A stretch of DNA of 44,248 bases from Haplomitrium mnioides (GCA_049999725.1 JBNGIS010020588.1:28990-73237); one strand, 5' to 3'. Positions 1 through 10,470 are shown, counted from the stretch's first letter. Notes: a model not told the origin generated them from the sequence alone. A program made the numbers and translations.

Positions 1-2117
1 GCTGCGGCGTGTAACACCGCGTGTCCCCATGCGGAGGTGGGGAGACCAGTGTTCAGTAGTAATAGTCTTGCTATTAGCTGTATGCGTTTGATCGCGGATT
101 CAGCTATGCCGTTTTGAAAATGAACGTGTGGAACAGAGTATTGAACGTCAATTCCTGCAGATGAGCAGAATTCATCGAATGTTGATGATGTGAATTCTCC
201 TGCGTTGTCCACTCGTAGGTTTCTGATTGGGTAATCAGGGAATTGTGTCGATAGTTTGAGTATTTGTGACAAAAGTTTAGGAAATACCATGTTCTTGGTC
301 GTTAGTAATGACACTTGTGACCATTTGGATGATGCGTCAATGGTGACAAGGAAGTATCTGAATGGTCCATATTGAGGGTGTATGGGTCCACATATGTCTG
401 CGTGGATCCGTTCTAGAAAACGAGGTATTGTGTTTGTAGTTCTTCGTTTTGAAGGAGCAAGTCGTAGTTTGCCTTGTGCGCATGCCATGCATGGGGAGCG
501 GATAGTGTGGACATTGTCTGGAATCCCGACACTGTCATGTTTGAGTCGATAGAACATGTCCTTGCCTGGGTGTCCTAATCGGTTGTGCCACAGTTGTGCA
601 TCCGATAGGTTGGTTGTTGATGCATGGTATGAGTGGATTTCTGTTATGTATAGACCTGGTGGGGAGAGAGGAAATGTTTCCTGTATCTGCATACCGTTAT
701 CCGTGTGCAGTAGTATGTGGAGAACTTCCCCTTGGTCTATGCTTCCAGTCTGGATATGGTATCCGTTTTGTCGGATATCGCGGAAGCTAATGAGATTTCT
801 GGTTGATGTGGGAGCATAGATAGCAGATGCTATGCTCAGTGTTGTTCCGTTCGGAAAACGGATTGTAGCGGGTCCAAATCCTTCTTCGATTTGGTTATGG
901 CCGGATATTGTTGTCATAGTCCTTGACGACGGAGTTACCGAAGTAAAATGTCGTCGGTCTTGTAGAATGGTATGTGATGATCCACTGTCAACAATGCAAG
1001 TGTTGTTGAATGTCTTAGTGTGGACATTGTCTATGATGGTTGAAGCCATATGGTGAAGGGTATGGCTTTCTGGTTGTAAGTTGAAGTCGGGGTATTCATC
1101 GACGTCTGTAAGTTCAGAAAGATTGCCATGTACCTCAGGTTGAGGATATGTGAGGCTATTCTGGTAGAGGGTTACCAGGTGTGCGGGTATCCGGCATACT
1201 GTTTGAGTATGTCCGCGGGTACCGCATCGTTGGCAGGGAGTGCGGGTGTTTCTCGGTTGTGAGAAATTCCTGTTTCCTCGGGTTTGTTGTCGTCCGCCTC
1301 TTGGTGTCCACGATCGCTGTCGGCGTTCTGGTGTTGTTGAGACGTGACGCCGGGATTGACGATCCCTGTTGTCAAGGGATGGAGTTCGGTTTGGGGTATG
1401 GGGTCGGGAGCTCCCCCTGAAGTGGAGGTTTCCCCTGCCCCTTCCTCTTCCTCTTCCTCTTCGAGGTTCAGTAGATCGGTTCCTCGAGTGGGGGAAGAAT
1501 TTTGTAAAGTGTGATTCAGGATTGGCTGGTGGTGCCGCGGATCCAGGTGGTCGCTTCTTTGCGTTTTCCACCAGGAGTAATTGATGTTTTTCTGCTAATA
1601 GCATATATGCGATCAGCTCCAAATATCGGGTGAATCGCATATTTCGATATTGGGATGCCAGTATGAGGTTGCGTACTGGGAATGTGGATAGAGTTTTCTC
1701 TATCTGTTCTTCGTCAGATACTGGATGCCCGCAGATTGCTAACTGTGAAACTATGCGGAAGAGTTCACTATTGTAATTTACGATGGAGGTGTGGTCTTGA
1801 ACACGGAGGTTGATCCAATTGTGTCGTGCTGCTGGTAAGGAAATAGATGTCAGGTGATCAAATCGTAATTTGAGCTCATCCCATAATAATCGGGGATTGC
1901 TGTAGTTCAGGTACTGTAACCTGAGAGGTTCTACCAGATGGTGTCTAATGAGGATAAGCGCTCTGGCAGCGTCTCGTGGGCTTGTGCCCTTGTCATTTAT
2001 GAGGATGTCGTGTATCCCCTTTGACGTTAAATAGGTAGTGATATCCAATGACCAAGATAGGTAGTTTGAGCCGTCAAGTTTCAGAGCCTGAAACTTGAGT
2101 GAACCCACTGGGTTCAT
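1..2117 (-). CDS. gag-pol: Ty1/copia gag-pol polyprotein, N-terminal 705 residues (partial)
   Basis: The frame is open from the ATG at 2117 to the window edge. Residues 1-200 form a copia-type gag with the motif LDGSNYLSWS near the start. An RGRGRGRGRG stretch near residue 230 comes from a GGAAGA repeat. A CCHC zinc knuckle (CQRCGTRGHTQTVC, residues 295-308) should bind the RNA genome. The aspartic protease motif is DSGSS with D377. The GAG-pre-integrase motif LWHNRLGHPG starts at residue 509 and is followed by a CxxC. Integrase core residues are D574 (HADICGP), D637 (RVDNAGEF) and E673 (QNGIAES), which gives the DX35E spacing of the family. The start fits because the gag motif follows it closely and the leader lies upstream. 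All visible catalytic residues are intact. Activity cannot be judged without the RT half. Confidence 0.93.
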   Translation of the reverse strand, partial: MNPVGSLKFQALKLDGSNYLSWSLDITTYLTSKGIHDILINDKGTSPRDAARALILIRHHLVEPLRLQYLNYSNPRLLWDELKLRFDHLTSISLPAARHNWINLRVQDHTSIVNYNSELFRIVSQLAICGHPVSDEEQIEKTLSTFPVRNLILASQYRNMRFTRYLELIAYMLLAEKHQLLLVENAKKRPPGSAAPPANPESHFTKFFPHSRNRSTEPRRGRGRGRGRGNLHFRGSSRPHTPNRTPSLDNRDRQSRRHVSTTPERRQRSWTPRGGRQQTRGNRNFSQPRNTRTPCQRCGTRGHTQTVCRIPAHLVTLYQNSLTYPQPEVHGNLSELTDVDEYPDFNLQPESHTLHHMASTIIDNVHTKTFNNTCIVDSGSSHTILQDRRHFTSVTPSSRTMTTISGHNQIEEGFGPATIRFPNGTTLSIASAIYAPTSTRNLISFRDIRQNGYHIQTGSIDQGEVLHILLHTDNGMQIQETFPLSPPGLYITEIHSYHASTTNLSDAQLWHNRLGHPGKDMFYRLKHDSVGIPDNVHTIRSPCMACAQGKLRLAPSKRRTTNTIPRFLERIHADICGPIHPQYGPFRYFLVTIDASSKWSQVSLLTTKNMVFPKLLSQILKLSTQFPDYPIRNLRVDNAGEFTSSTFDEFCSSAGIDVQYSVPHVHFQNGIAESAIKRIQLIARLLLLNTGLPTSAWGHAVLHAA

Positions 2118-2544
2118 GGTATGGGGTGTTCTGTGTAATACAGAAGGCTTACAAATGGGATACAGGGTATTCGCGTGAGCGAGATAGGAGAAAAAGGATG
2201 TGTAGTTGGGTCAAGACTGCGTGTTACCCAGAAAGTCGGGTAACCTGAAATTATCCCTGTACCTGTTTATGTGATCTGATTTAAGCAGAAAAGCTGAAAT
2301 GACATAAATGAAATAAACCAGAAATGATATAAACGAAAAACAATGAAAATGAAATGGTATTGAGGTATTAGTGTAGACTGCCCTGCTATGTGTGTGTATC
2401 AGCCAAAAAATCGGAAGAGCTGATGGACAGGGGCAGACCTCAAGTTGATGAAGTGATCCAGGAAATGATGCGCCGCCACTTTGAGCTGGTTCTTCGAGAG
2501 AGCCAAATCCAACAGGTCAAGAAGAGTAAGAACCGAAAAATAAG

Positions 2545-2725
2545 ATGAAGTGTTGCTTATCAGTCGTAAGGATCAGAGCCGAACAAGAAGGTGTCGTTTG
2601 ATCAGTTGGAAAGGTCAGAATCAAACAAGAAGTGCTTCAGACCAGTTGAGAATGGTCAGAACCGAACAATAGCTGCCTCAGATCAGTCGAGAAGAATCAT
2701 AAGCCGAATAGGATGGCAGAAGTAG
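2545..2725 (-). repeat. Degenerate ~41-bp tandem repeat in copia leader
   Basis: At least four consecutive units of roughly 40-42 bp. On the plus strand each carries a variant of GATCAGT near its middle and of AGAACCGAACAAG at its end. The units differ by substitutions and small indels. They appear related to the ~43-bp units at 3035-3430, which share the GTGCCTC and GCC-ACAAG elements. Confidence 0.6.
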
Positions 2726-3034
2726 GTGCCTCGGATCGATTAGTCTGACTTTACAGGAATGTAAGTCAATAGATGAAAGTAATAACTGGAATCCAAAAGG
2801 TGAGTCTGAAGTAAGGTGCATGCCACAGAGTAGACAGTCGCGCAAGTGATGTCCAGATAACCAAAAGAAAGAAAGGAAACCGCAGTTGCGAATGAGCAAT
2901 GTCAATGTCAAAGGAGAGGAAAAAAAAATGCAACCTGGAGTCAAGTCGATACCAGAGGAAAGAAGAAAATGGACAGTAGCTGCAGGTTGGTGCCAGGTAG
3001 ATAGGGACAGCAACCGTGAGCAAAAGGTAATGCT

Positions 3035-3430
3035 ACAAGGTAGAACAAGGCCTGCGAGCAAGTGTTGAAGCCACAAGAAGGAACAAGCCGCCTGCGAGCA
3101 AATGTCGGATCCACAAGGAGGGAAAACGCGTCTGCGGGAAGCCACAAGAAAAGAACAAGGCAAAGCCAAGAACCGTTGCCACGAGGAAGAACAAGTGCCT
3201 CTGCGAGCAAAGATTAGAGCCACAAGAAGATGGCGTGCCTACGAGTAGAGGGTGAAGCCACGAGAAGAAAGACGAGTGCCTGCGAGCAAGTATTGGAGCC
3301 ACAAAAAAAAAATCGTGCCTGCGAGCAAAAGCTTGAACCCCCAATGAGAAAAAGATGACCTGCGAGCCAGTATTGAAACCAGAGGGATGAAACGGGTGAC
3401 GCGAAAAAGGTCGGTGCCACATTGAGGGAC
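3035..3430 (-). repeat. Degenerate ~43-bp tandem repeat in copia leader
   Basis: Eight or nine imperfect units. The plus-strand core TGCCTGCGAGCAA is followed after about 10 bp by GGAGCCACAAGAAG. Copies are seen near 3050, 3095, 3200, 3235, 3275, 3317 and 3360. On the element's sense strand the repeat is pyrimidine-rich and largely stop-free. This produces several apparent ORFs whose peptides repeat motifs such as LWLQHLLAG. Confidence 0.7.
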
Positions 3431-3800
3431 GAATGCCGCTGCAAGTAAGAAGATGATATGAGCCTCAAAGAACGAAAACGTGTGCAGTAGGAATCGCCGC
3501 GACAGGAGGTGCTTCAGCGACGGGGAGCCAAAACGAGAGCAACGGGCAAAAAACAAGCAAGAGGGGAAAAAAGGAAAGAACCCTAAACCCCTCTATGGGG
3601 TTTTTTTTTTTGAGATTAGAGCTGCCAAAAAGGAAGAAAAATCAGGTAAAGAAAAAAAATTGGTAGGAAAAATGGCCGTGAGGAGGCGCGTGCGTCGAAG
3701 CGGTCGGCCGTGGAAGAAGTTGGTCGTTCTTGAGAAAAAAAATTTTGCCGTTTCTCGCGTTGGAGATTGCGTATGTTCTCTCTGTGTCCTGAAGAGACCG

Positions 3801-3814
3801 TCGTGCTGATAACG
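3801..3814 (-). other. Putative primer-binding site of the copia element
   Basis: CGTTATCAGCACGA on the minus strand, directly abutting the LTR end ACAACA. Its position next to the LTR end is that of a primer-binding site. It does not match the 3' end of initiator tRNA-Met, so the priming tRNA is not assigned here. Priming from an internal tRNA region, as in Drosophila copia, is possible. Confidence 0.5.
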
Positions 3815-3979
3815 TGTTGTGGTACATGCATTACACAGAGAGAGAGAGAGAGCCGTTGCGCTATTCCATACGTTCCTCCACACGTAGTGATAGATAGATA
3901 GATGGTGAGGGGTCAAAGGTTCCCCTTATGTATACATCCATACCCCTCTATATATAGGGGTATACTATGTTCTATAACA
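3815..3979 (-). mobile_element. 5' LTR of the copia element (165 bp)
   Basis: On the minus strand it runs from TGTTATAGAACATAG to TACCACAACA, so it has TG...CA ends that extend to TGTT...AACA. It holds a TATA motif, a GATA microsatellite (about 3890-3903) and a GA run (about 3838-3852). The length is at the short end for plant copia LTRs. The boundary is inferred from the termini and the adjoining primer-binding site, because the second LTR is not in the window. Confidence 0.7.
3941..3962 (-). promoter_or_regulatory. TATA box in a near-palindrome, copia LTR promoter
   Basis: CCCCTCTATATATAGGGG lies inside a near-perfect inverted repeat that extends to TAC...GTA, with GTATAC further out on both sides. 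On the minus strand it supplies a TATATATAG box about 30 bp inside the LTR. Transcription would then start within the LTR, near 3915-3930. The same TATA reads on the plus strand. Confidence 0.6.
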
Positions 3980-4130
3980 TAATGAACTAAAATAATAATA
4001 AACTAAAATAATAATTAATAATAATGAAATTAAATAACAATAATTAAAAATTAAAGTAATAAAAATAGCAATAAATAATAAAATGTAAAAATATGACAAA
4101 ATATAAAATAAATTAAAAAATCAAAAACCC
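3980..4130. repeat. AT-rich low-complexity tract
   Basis: Runs of AATAATAAT, AAATTAAAA and similar A/T-only words flank the copia LTR. No coding or structural signal was seen. Confidence 0.7.
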
Positions 4131-5390
4131 TTCTCGGACAGAGTGAATAGAGCACCTTTCAAAACTTCCACATTAATGGGGATACAAATAAAATACTAAA
4201 TTACAGAGCACATAAAAAACAGAGGAAAAACATGGGATACAGAGCACATAACAGAGTATAACATAACAAAGAGGAATGTGCAAGAAAATTGTTGAATGGT
4301 TTGCGTGGCCCTTCTTCATGTCGAATTCTTCTCACCATTCTCTACTTTGTTGAATTTTGTTGTCGCTACTTCCTCGCGTCCTCTCAGTCTTTCTTCTGAA
4401 CCCTCTCTCCATTTCCTCAATTGTGCACCTCGCATTCGTGCTTTGCCTCTCTCCACCTGCTGGTTCCCTCTTGAATTTTTGACCCCTTCTTGAATTTTCT
4501 CCTCGAGGCTGCCCTGCGCTATGTTGAATCGTGCTCCGACTGCGGGTTGGCTGCAAGGTAGGAGGAAGAGAAAGAAAGGAAAGATGGAAAAATAGGAAAG
4601 AATGGGAACAAAGAAGAATAGACAAATCAGCATAAAATATAATAGAGTACACTAAGGTAATACAATAGAATAAATCGACAAAATAAAATACTAATATTAT
4701 AGTATACTATACTTGTTGAAGATATAGAGTAAACAGAGCACATAGGACAGATTACATAGGGGAAAAGCGATATATAAGAATACAATAGCAAACAGTTTGC
4801 GAGCCAAGAGTGAAGCCCTTTGCTCCAAATCTTGTCGATGACCTCTCAAGTGGTTCTCTTTCCTGCATCGACTGGGCCAACTCTCCAATTGTCTGAACAA
4901 ATCTGCTTTCTTCAGACTCTAGACGACTCTTTAATTGATTCGACCCTCTTTGTCACCCTTGTGTACCAGGTTGATCAATCCTAAGCTCAAAGTGCTATAC
5001 TAGGCCGAGGTTAATACAAAAAAATCAAAAGACCTGGTTGGCAAGCTCTTCATGATTATCCATAAGTTCATATGGTGAAACATGTAAAACATGATGAGAA
5101 ACATGTAAAACATGATGAGCCCTCATTTAAGAAGGTAAGGTCAAGCAAAAAGCCACTTTGCTAATGCAAGAAAAAAAAATGTCCCATATTAATGAAGTGA
5201 GTGTTGAGCTTATAAGAGAAATGTATAAGAAGATTGGTGGTAGAGAGATAGACTTAATCACCCATAACAAAGGCTACCTTGTAATGATGAGCAATGGCAA
5301 ATTGTTTGTAGTGATTGTGAGAAAATTCAAGCTTATTTTTGACTCAATATGTGCTTTGGTGGAATATAAAGAAAACCATTATATACAGTT
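4131..5390. other. Unassigned non-coding stretch
   Basis: No recognisable gene, LTR or domain. 4300-4550 is pyrimidine-rich and gives short overlapping ORFs on both strands (65-106 codons) without motifs. GAGCACATA recurs near 4207, 4242 and 4738 in similar A-rich surroundings. An 80-codon plus-strand ORF (5158-5400) has no recognised domain. This may be old transposon sequence that has decayed beyond recognition. Confidence 0.5.
5077..5118 (+). repeat. 21-bp perfect tandem duplication
   Basis: Two identical adjacent 21-bp units beginning GAAACATG and ending ATGATGA. They lie in the unassigned stretch. Confidence 0.85.
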
Positions 5391-5399
5391 GGACTTTTG

Positions 5400-7800
5400 A
5401 AGGGTAGTGGTAGGGCATGGAAAGGACTAGAAAGTGTGAGCATATGTTTTCCATACATAAAAACGAAGGTATAGTATATGTAAAGCTGTTGATGGAGTTG
5501 TTGAAGGAAAGATCAACAAGAGGTAGTGACCAGTTCAACTCCTCTTGTTCTTTCAAGATAAAAGCCCGTAACATCTCAATAGCACGTTGGCCCATTCAAA
5601 TTTCTATCGAGTTCCAAATGATAATCAATTGACATGGCTTGTTTTGTTTTTAATAGACCAAATATGGTGCACCAAAATATGCTTGTAAATTGAGTACCAC
5701 TATAAAAAAAATAGTAACTTTAGATACACCATGATGAGAGTAGATTGCTTCCAAATACAGTTGTGCTAATTGAAGCTCTATCATTGATTTGGTTGGAGAA
5801 TAAATACAAATCATTTTACCAAGCTTTTCTAAAAAAACCAAAATAGCATTGTGGTTAGTGAAAGTGCAAAGTAGTACACAAAGTATCTATACTCACATAT
5901 TCCCATCATAAATTTGGGATGGGTAATAGTTGTAATCAACTCCAAGTTTAAGATTGGTTGATTTGTTCTGTTGACAAGCCAAACAACTTCAAATATATTT
6001 TTTAACATCATCATGTATCTTAAGCAAATGGTAAACTTGTCGAAGATTTTCCAAAGTCTTCTCAATACTAATATGCCCACCAATTTCATAATCATGTGCT
6101 TTATACAAAAACTTGATACAAAGCTTAATATTATTAGGAAACTATACCTTATCTCGGAAGAAAGTTAGTCCTCTCACCACTTTCACTAGTTGTTTTTGTT
6201 GTGTCACAAGGATCTCTTCATTTGAATTCACAAAAAACCAAACTTTTTGTCCAGTATATATGATGAAATTTAACTTCTATCAAGATATTGAATTGATGCA
6301 TTCGAGTTAATATGTCTGTAGTTTGTTGTTTTCCTTAATATAAAATTTTTTATATGAAAATATTGTTGCTACTTAGCCTATCAAGTTTGTCCTTTTGACA
6401 ACTCCTTCTGTATTTCCAAATATATTGAAGCTTTATAGTTGGTATCAACAATAAACTCTTTTTCTTGTTTAACTTTCTTAGAAAGAAAGCAATAGGATGC
6501 CAATTATCCTCTTATTTTTGTTGCAAAACTCTGCCCACATCTTTTTTCATATGCATCAAATGAAAGTTTGAGTGGTCATGTTGAATTATACCATTTTAGA
6601 ATAAAATAATAAAGAAGTGATTTCTTCAATGCTTAGAACACCAATTATTCTCCAACACCCTACGCTTAAGTGTGGTCTTTCTTGAGTAAGTTGGTCAATA
6701 GTTCTCTTATTTGCACAAAACCAATCACAAATTGATGATAGAAACTGTTTAGCCTCAGAAATTTTCTGAGTTGTGTTGAATCAATAAGAGCTTTCTACTT
6801 TTGAATGCCTCTAATTTCTTGTCCATATCTTGAATTCCTATTTCACTTGCATAATGATCCAAGTAGTCTCTTGGCAATTTCACATTTTGATATAAAGCTT
6901 ATAATCTCAAAGGATCTTCAATACTTGACAAAGATATTGTTGTGCTCTTGAAGATTTTTGTTATAAATAAGAATATCATCCAAAAAGATTGATAATATAG
7001 TAGTACTAGTTAATTCAAAACATATAACAAGAATATGTTTAGGGTTTAGGATTTAGCGTAAAGTATTTTGTTGAGTAAAGTAAATTGTAAAGTAATTTGG
7101 TCCTTGAAGTTGATTAAATAGATCATTCATTTAGAGTAATAAATATTTGTTTTCACCGTTTCTTGATTAGGTGTTTGATAGTCAATACACATCCTCATGC
7201 TCCCATTTGTTTTTCATAAATAATACTCACGTGCCATAAGAAGATATGTTTGGTTGAATAAAGCGCTTCTCCAACAATTTAGTGATTTGAAATTTTTATT
7301 CTTCCAACTTGTTAGGAGTCAAATGGTATGATGTCTTGCATAGTGAAGCACTCTATGGAATAACTTCAATCTTGTGATCAACACATCATTTAGATAGCAA
7401 CCTATGGTGCAAATCATTTGAATAAACATTATTGAACTTTTGTATAAAACACTTTTGAGTTCTTGTGAGGCTTTTTGTTTTAAATCCTTTGTATTGGTCT
7501 TGAACTTGTTACCAGCCTTAGAAACACCACATCTTGTCTCTTGTTTGCATTTTATCCAATAGCGTATAGAGGTAGTTGCTTTAAAACATGATTATATCCG
7601 ATCTCATTAAATCTTCTTCTAAGATGTAGATAGTGTTGCTTTTCTCCAATCTACTTTGTGTATGATGCTTTCTCAACCATTTTATTCCTAGAATAACATC
7701 ATATTTTGCTAATATATCGGTTTTCTATTCAATTTTCTCATTAAAGTTGCCAATATGTAAGGCTACACTTTGTGAGACAATCGTTCAACTAGTTCAATGT
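5400..7800 (-). pseudogene. Decayed Ty3/gypsy (chromovirus-like) pol
   Basis: On the minus strand, fragments appear in pol order. A protease-RT linker like DVILGIKWL lies near 7690. RT begins around 7400 (LLTSWKN, then GSMRMCIDYQ near 7180). The RT active-site region FLDDILIYNK lies near 6990. RNase H-like sequence (QQK...NWHPIAFLSKKLN) is near 6500. Integrase zinc-finger sequence (HDYEIGGHISIEKTLENL...CLACQQNK) spans about 6100-5950. Integrase core sequence (KMICIYSPTKSMIELQLAQLYLE) is near 5800, and the FNNSINS block near 5500. Many stops and frameshifts break it, and no LTRs could be paired with it. The VILG-W-L motif and FLDDILIY suggest a chromovirus (inference). Confidence 0.8.
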
Positions 7801-8730
7801 GGTAATCTGCCATTTCTACTATCTCATGCTATTTTTTTTCAAGAAAAAAAATTCTAATCTCATTGTTGTGGCTTGTTGTGGAGGTTCATATGAGGGTGAA
7901 TCACAAGAAAAAATGAGAAATCCCTCTTGTGTGCAATGGAATAGAGCAGTAAAGCTCTGAGTTAGAGAAAATTGAGAAAATCGGGAATTATGGAAAAAGG
8001 ATAAAAGGTCCACCTGAAGTGAAAGCTGGTATTTGTTGTTGTATGAGGTTTTTCTAGAAGCAAAAGAGTTCCAATTAAGGAAGCAGAAATTTTATTTTAA
8101 GGAAGCAGAGGTTGATTCGGAATACTCCAAGGATGTTGCAACATTTTGGCGATGTTGTCGGGGAACATGGTAGATTTGGTTGTTTTCTGTGGGAAAAAGA
8201 AGGAAAAAGTGTAAATTGTGCTAGAGACAAGGTGGGGCTCAAATACAACAAGTCTGAATTCTCACTTGTTGTAGAGTTTTTCAAGAAATTCACGAATTGA
8301 GGGTGAAGCGCAGAAAGTGCCAATTTGTTGTTGTGCAAGAGAGTACTGGTTACATGGATCCTAGGCCAAGGAGTCTCAAAAAATAGAAGACCAGACTACA
8401 CTAATTTCAGAATGGCAGTGACTTCTCTTTGCAATTATTTGTGATGCATGATAGTTTTTGTAAGTTGTATGGGTCCTTATCTGGTTAAGATGATTCTTGA
8501 AAAAGGGTCTATTAAGTTAATAGCTCTGGGTGGAAAGAAGTTGGGTGCTAAAGTGAATTGTTCTAGAGTTAAGAAGATATCTCCCTATAGCAAGCGCTTG
8601 CGAGGGTGTTGCTCGATGGAGGAGGGGGCTATCTGGAGGCTCAGCCTCTTGTGTGCAATGGAACAGACCGGCAAAGCTCTGAGTTGGAGAAAATTGAGTA
8701 AATTGGTTAATTATAGAAGAAGGATGGAAG
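7801..8730. other. Unassigned stretch with two related segments
   Basis: Segments near 7910-8110 and 8640-8830 share about 150-200 bp in the same orientation. The shared blocks begin CTCTTGTGTGCAATGGAA and lead to GTGAAAGCTGGTATTTGTTG. The second one runs into the 184-bp tandem units. The ORFs here (up to 117 codons at 8448-8801) show no domain. Confidence 0.5.
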
Positions 8731-9276
8731 GTCCAACTAAAGTGAAAGCTGGTATTTGTTGTTGTCTGAGGTTAATCTGGAAGCAGAAGAGTTCCAGTTA
8801 AGGAGGCAGATTTTTCTGGAAGCAGAAGAGTTCCACTTAAGAAGGAAAAAATTTTAATTTCATTAATAATAAAAAATTAAAATTAAAATTAAACTAATCT
8901 AATCTAATGTTGAGGTCCAACTGAAGTGAAAGCTGGTATTTGTTGTTGTCTGAGGTTTTTCTAGAAGCAGAAGAGTTCCAGTTAAGGAGACAGGTTTTTT
9001 AGGAAGCAGAAGAGTTCCACTTAAGGAGGTAGAAATTTTAATTTCATTAATAATAAAAAATTAAAATTAAAATTAAACTAATCTAATCTAATGTTGAGGT
9101 CCAACTGAAGTGAGAGCTGGTATTTGTTGTTGTCTGAGGTTTTTCAGGAAGTAGAAGAGTTCCAGTTAAGGAGGTAGGTTTTCTTGGAAGCAAAAGAGTT
9201 CCATTTAAGAAGGCAGAAATTTCAATTTCATTAATAATAATAAATTAAAATTAAAATTTAACTAACCTAGTGTTGA
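8731..9276 (+). repeat. 184-bp tandem repeat, three units
   Basis: Units start at 8731, 8915 and 9099, exactly 184 bp apart, each with GTCCAACT-AAGTG. Each has a mixed-composition first half containing GAAGAGTTCC-GTTAAGGAG. The AT-rich second half (ATTAAAATTAAAATTAAACT) ends TGTTGAGG. The second half recurs later as the spacer between minisatellite blocks, so the two arrays share ancestry. Confidence 0.9.
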
Positions 9277-9428
9277 GGGCAAGCGAGTTGGATCCACTTA
9301 AGGAGGCAGAAAATTTAACTTCATTAATAATAGTAAATTAAAATTAAAATTAAACTAATCTAATGTTGAGGGNNNNNNNNNNAATAATAGTAAATTAAAA
9401 TTAAAATTAAACTAATCTAATGTTGAGG
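9277..9428 (+). repeat. AT-rich spacer, two partial copies with a sequencing gap
   Basis: Derived from the second half of the 184-bp unit: CCACTTAAGGAGGCAG, then TTCATTAATAATAGTAAAT, ending TGTTGAGG. An N-run at 9373-9382 lies inside it. The sequence on the two sides of the gap is nearly identical, as expected where an assembler failed on a tandem repeat. Confidence 0.8.
9373..9382. other. Assembly gap (10 N)
   Basis: Ten N bases at a point where the flanks repeat each other. The true length and unit count are unknown. Confidence 0.99.
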
Positions 9429-10470
9429 GGAGCCGACAGCGAAGGCCAAGGAGGGGCCATGGACTAGGTCCATCCAAGGACCTACGAAGGCCAAGAAGAG
9501 GCCATAGACGGACCGGCCAAAGAGAGTCCAGGGGCAAGAACGAAGACCAAAGAGGGGCCATAGACTAGGTCCATCCAGGGACCTACGAAGGCCAAGGAGG
9601 GGCCACGGACGGACCGGCCAAGGAGGGTCCAAGGGCAAGAACAAAGGCCAAGGAGGGGCCTTGGACTAGGTCCGTCCAAGGACCTACGAAGTAAGGAGGG
9701 GCCATGGACGGACCGGCCAAGGAGGGTCCAGGGGCAAGAACGAAGGCCAAAGAGGGGCCATGGACTATGTCCATCCAGGGACCTACGAAGGCCAAGAAGG
9801 GGCCATGGATGGACCGGCCAAGGAGGGTCCAGAGGCAAGAACAAAGGCCAAGGAGGGACCACGGACTAGGTCCGTCCAGGGACCTACGAAGGCCAAAGAG
9901 AGGTCATAGACGGACCGGCCAAGGAGGGTCCAAGGGCAAGAACGAAGGCCAAGGAGGAGCCATAGACTAGGTCCGTCCAGGGACCTACGAAGACCAAGGA
10001 GGGGTCATGGACTAGGTCTGTCCAAGGACCTACGAAGGCCAAGGAAGGGCCATGGACGCACCGGCCAAGGAGGGTCCAAGGGCAAGAAGGAAGGCCAAGG
10101 AGGGGCCATGTACTAGGTCCGTCAGGGACCCACGAAGGCCAAGGAGGGGCCATGGATGGACCGGCCAAGGAGGGTCCAAAGGCAAGAACGAATGCCAAGG
10201 AGGAGCTATGGACTAAGTCCTTCTAGGGACCTACGGAGGCCAAGGAGGGGCCATGGACGGACCGGCCAAGGAGGGTCCAAGGGCAAGAACAAAGGCCAAG
10301 GAGGGGCTATGGACTAGGTTCGTCCAAGGACCTACAAAGGCCAAGGAAGGGTCATAGACTAGGTCTGTCTAAAGACCTATAAAGGCCAAGGAGGGGCCAT
10401 GGACTAGGTCTCTCTAGGGACCTACGAAGGCCAAGGAGGGGCCATGGACGTACCGACCAAGGAGAGTCCA
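9429..10470 (+). repeat. GC-rich composite minisatellite, block I
   Basis: Two related units mostly alternate. Both begin GAAGGCCAAGGAGGGGCCAT plus GGAC (24 bp). Unit A (45 bp) continues TAGGTCCGTCCAGGGACCTAC. Unit B (56 bp) continues GGACCGGCCAAGGAGGGTCC and ends GGGCAAGAAC. The AB period is 101 bp: GACCGGCC occurs at 9511, 9612, 9711, 9812 and 9913. About ten AB pairs are present, with some A-A steps near 10000 and 10350. ORFs here (up to 126 codons on minus) are repeat translation, not genes. Confidence 0.95.

Larger units (their letters stand above)
2118..3800 (-). other. Long 5' leader of the copia element
   Basis: About 1.68 kb separates the putative primer-binding site from the gag-pol ATG, which is long for a copia element. 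It contains several overlapping minus-strand ORFs of 60-181 codons. They show no domain and mostly translate the degenerate repeats described below, so I do not call them genes. Many upstream ATGs precede the gag-pol start. A scanning ribosome would meet all of them, which suggests an intron or another means of reaching gag-pol (inference). Confidence 0.6.
1..3979 (-). mobile_element. Ty1/copia LTR retrotransposon, 5' part (runs off the window)
   Basis: Read on the minus strand, the order is LTR (3979-3815), primer-binding site (3814-3801), leader (3800-2118), gag-pol (2117 to base 1 and beyond). Reverse transcriptase, RNase H and the 3' LTR must lie outside the window. Integrase placed directly after protease, with no RT before it, defines the Ty1/copia gene order. 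The frame shows no stop or frameshift in 705 codons, so this is the youngest-looking element here. The second LTR and the target duplication cannot be checked in this window. Confidence 0.9.

Noticed and set aside
2678-3223. 181-codon minus-strand ORF in the copia leader
   Set aside because: It translates the degenerate tandem repeat; peptides such as LWLQHLLAG simply follow the DNA period. No domain and no sign of constraint.
5158-5400. 80-codon plus-strand ORF that looks protein-like
   Set aside because: No motif or neighbour supports it, and it lies at the edge of a decayed minus-strand pol.
9482-9862. Proline/tryptophan-rich minus-strand ORFs (up to 126 codons) in the minisatellite
   Set aside because: They are translation of the 101-bp repeat in changing frames. 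The unit is open in two of three minus frames by composition, and no start, context or domain supports a gene.
9429-10470. CRISPR-like alternation of repeats and spacers
   Set aside because: Both unit types are repeats themselves, the period is 101 bp, and the setting is a plant genome.
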